A stretch of 44,913 nucleotides of DNA. Source: CAZGLR01 sp964526635 (GTDB lineage: Bacteria > Zixibacteria > MSB-5A5 > GN15 > JAAZOE01). A program made the position numbers and the translations under genes. Under the pieces are notes generated by a model. The model ran no database searches and was not told the DNA's origin. It was given only the letters and a program-made list of their open reading frames with translations. The stretch lies in contig CAZGLR010000011.1 of assembly GCA_964526635.1 (NCBI GenBank), forward strand, positions 1 to 44,913, given 5' to 3'. Positions 43,091 through 44,913 of this stretch are shown in pieces (position 1 is the stretch's first letter; every line of letters starts with the position of its first letter).

Positions 43091-44161
43091 ATGATGAATA
43101 ACGTTCTCCCCAGACAGAAGCACGACGAGCTGATGCCCGGATTACGTGACGGCAGGGCGCTGCTCGGTCTGGCTCGAGACTGGCTGAAGCAGGGTAACCC
43201 GGTGGTCGCCGCTGAGCTGCTGGGTGTCGCGATCACCTCGGATGAAGCCGAACGCGATGTTTCCCTGCGAGCCTGTATTCTCAAAGAGACCGGCCGTGTC
43301 AAAGCCATGCAGTCTGACTGGGACAGCTCCGAGACGTTCTATCTCGAAGCCCAGCGCGTCTTCCTATCTATCGATGAGTTCCGGGGGGCGGCCGAGGCCG
43401 CTCGCAATCGCGCCAATATAAGCTTCCAGCAAGGGAAGTTTGATCAGGCGCAGACTCTCTGCGAGCAGGCCCTGGAATGGGCGACTGAAATTGCCGATTA
43501 TGAACTGAGAGCCACAATATTAAACACCATGGGAGCTATCATGTCGGCAACCGGTGAACCTGCCGAAGCGGTCAAGGATTTTAAACTCTGCCTGGCCGAT
43601 TTCCAGAGCGCCGGTAACCGTATCCGCCAGGGATACGTGCTTCTCAATATCGGGTTGGCTTTGGTCGAACTCAATGAATATGGAGAAGCAATCAATAACC
43701 TTAATCAGTCGCTGGCGATTGCCCTCGAGGAAAAAGACCTGTCGCTGGTCGAGATATGTTACCAGAACATCTCACGGTGTTACCTGGAACAGAAGGAAAT
43801 GGATCTGGCCAAATCGGTCATCGACACCGCCCGCCGCATTTTGCCGGGCCTTAACTCGATTGCGCTTGAAAACGAGCTCAATCTTATTGACGCCCGTATT
43901 CTGATGGCGATGGGTAGTCTCGATGACGCCGAGGCCCTGCTTGTAGCCACCGGTGCCGCCACTGCCAAACACAGTCAGAAGGCATTGGCCGCCGACGTGC
44001 TGAGAGAACAGGGTAACCTGGCCAGGCTGCGCGGTCAGTTGCATCTGGCGATCAGCCGCTTCGACGCCGCTGCCGAACGGTACCGGCAGGTTGGAAACGA
44101 AAAGGGATTCAAGGAATGTATCGCTTCCCTGAATCAATTGCAACGAGGCTCACATGACTAA
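43091..44161 (+). CDS. TPR protein
   Basis: A 356-residue, all-helical cytosolic protein with about seven tetratricopeptide-like repeats, for example FQQGKFDQAQTLCEQALEWA, ATGEPAEAVKDFKLCLADFQ and LNEYGEAINNLNQSLAIALE. The start at ATG 43091 has GAGAGA just upstream. It lies 36 bp after the lipoprotein gene and its last 8 nt overlap the next frame. There is no catalytic domain; it is probably a scaffold in the sigma-54-controlled unit. Confidence 0.85.
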   Translation: MMNNVLPRQKHDELMPGLRDGRALLGLARDWLKQGNPVVAAELLGVAITSDEAERDVSLRACILKETGRVKAMQSDWDSSETFYLEAQRVFLSIDEFRGAAEAARNRANISFQQGKFDQAQTLCEQALEWATEIADYELRATILNTMGAIMSATGEPAEAVKDFKLCLADFQSAGNRIRQGYVLLNIGLALVELNEYGEAINNLNQSLAIALEEKDLSLVEICYQNISRCYLEQKEMDLAKSVIDTARRILPGLNSIALENELNLIDARILMAMGSLDDAEALLVATGAATAKHSQKALAADVLREQGNLARLRGQLHLAISRFDAAAERYRQVGNEKGFKECIASLNQLQRGSHD

Positions 44162-44475
44162 GAGACACCAGGATATACCCGGCGCCTCGGTACTGGATGC
44201 CCAGCTGGAGGCCCTGATGGCCCGGAACGCCGGCGATACCGATTGGACCGGCACTATTCAAAATCTGATGGCTCTGGCCAAAAAGGCCAATGAGGAATAT
44301 GATTTTGACCGGGCGATCAAGTATCTCTGTACGGTCGAGGATATCTGGAACTCGCGCGGCCTGTCGGCATTTACCACTGACCTCCGGATTGATCTGCATC
44401 GTGAAAAGGGCCGCGCATTCACCTCGCGTGGTGACCATGAGCATGCAATCGCTGAATACCAGAAGACTCGAAATC
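44154..44475 (+). CDS. TPR-like protein, truncated at a breakpoint
   Basis: It begins at ATG 44154, overlapping the previous gene by 8 nt. Helical TPR-like sequence (MALAKKANEEYDFDRAIKYL; TSRGDHEHAIAEYQK) continues to about codon 105. From about 44465-44480 the plus frame no longer reads as TPR. It is the antisense of an M14 carboxypeptidase gene, running to a chance stop at 44594. The gene therefore looks cut by an inversion or a misassembly. Confidence 0.7.
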
Positions 44476-44913
44476 AACTGATACCATTCATCGTCGGGAT
44501 GCAGTTCATAGGTATGATCCCAGGGATAGTTGACTACCTCTTCCCCGGAATGGATGTTGGCCGACAGGTTAAATTCATGTTGCATCATGAATAACATCAT
44601 GGCCTGATTAGCTGACAGAATGCCGGTGGTATCGTTACTGTCGCCACTGGCCGGATCAGGGAACTGCCGGTTCAGGTTGAGTGCATCTATATAAGGTCGT
44701 GTTGAATAGGCAACGGTGCTGTTCGTCCCAACATAGGTATAGTCGGGATTCGACAGCGGGTTGATCCATATCTCCAGGTCATCTACCAGTCGGTTTACCT
44801 CGACGTTCGACCCATAGTTTGTAAGTATAAAGTCGATCAGTCGCAAAGTCAGCACATAACCCACAAGTTCATCGCCGTGCATGGTGGCGGTATACAGGAA
44901 GGCCGGTTCATCT
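44473..44913 (-). CDS. M14-family zinc carboxypeptidase, fragment open at both sides
   Basis: The minus strand from the window edge reads DEPAFLYTATMHGDELVGYV, with the zinc ligands H-x-x-E of M14 peptidases. Then come WINPLSNPDYTYVGTNSTVA, ALNLNRQFPDP (substrate Asn-Arg pair), LSANIHSGEEVVNYPWDHTY (third zinc His) and HPDDEWYQLIS. After that (leftward of about 44473) similarity stops and the frame enters the antisense of the TPR gene. The catalytic Glu near the C-terminus is missing from the window. Probably a secreted or periplasmic peptidase when complete. Confidence 0.85.

Noticed and set aside
44109..44472. C-terminal part of the minus-strand frame behind the M14 fragment
   Set aside because: It is antisense to the TPR genes and has no peptidase similarity; the M14 gene ends at the breakpoint.

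Overview
The window looks like a chromosomal contig from an uncultured diderm bacterium of the FCB-related candidate phyla; Zixibacteria is my best guess, by inference only. Supporting signs are a TonB-dependent receptor, a C-terminal FlgD-like/type IX-style sorting domain (YPNPFNPS), C-terminal dockerin repeats of the GDxxxDGxINVGDAVY type, thrombospondin type 3 calcium repeats and a PilT-type retraction ATPase. A 100-N scaffold gap at 8782-8881 indicates a metagenome or draft assembly. The gene at the left edge and the one at the right edge are both cut.

Left third (1-20.5 kb): a partial patatin-like phospholipase, tRNA-Ser(CGA), a TonB-dependent receptor, a large secreted Ig/cohesin-like/dockerin/sorting-domain protein, an SRPBCC protein joined to a DUF4846 protein, and a tandem array of a small inverted-repeat-bounded element that spans the gap. 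The array runs into the 3' end of a free-standing archaeal-type ThrRS editing domain gene, which lies behind an outer-membrane beta-barrel gene. Next comes an iron-uptake operon (fur-feoA-feoB-FeoB-associated protein) with a clear Fur-box-like palindrome. Convergent to it is a pilT operon whose second gene is an unusual MshEN/HD-like/receiver-like/DUF4388 protein. A thrombospondin-3/dockerin secreted protein and a DUF72 protein close this part.

Middle (20.5-30 kb): a seven-gene minus-strand operon contains the poorly understood GAK set (ATP-grasp enzyme, HprK-related kinase B, CofD-like protein, amphi-Trp proteins). It is extended here by a PhoU-APH fusion and a PHP-like protein, and preceded by a good sigma-70 promoter. 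Divergent to it are a GH1 glycosidase and a GT21-like glycosyltransferase.

Right third (30-44.9 kb): a CarH/LitR-type B12-binding MerR regulator and a DUF3050 gene diverge from DUF378 and DUF4397 genes across an intergenic region with a cluster of TTAGACAA-like boxes. Next is an operon of an ECF-like sigma factor, an unrecognised protein, a TPR-CHAT caspase-like protease and a dockerin-bearing subtilase. This arrangement recalls the TPR-CHAT/sigma module of type III-E CRISPR (Craspase) but no CRISPR is visible, and I consider it the most interesting system in the window. It is followed by a thioesterase, a BtuF-like cobalamin-binding protein, and a sigma-54 enhancer-binding protein. Directly downstream, a textbook -24/-12 promoter drives a lipoprotein/TPR operon. 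At about 44.47 kb the plus-strand TPR gene changes abruptly into the antisense of an M14 carboxypeptidase gene, which suggests a rearrangement or a chimeric assembly end.
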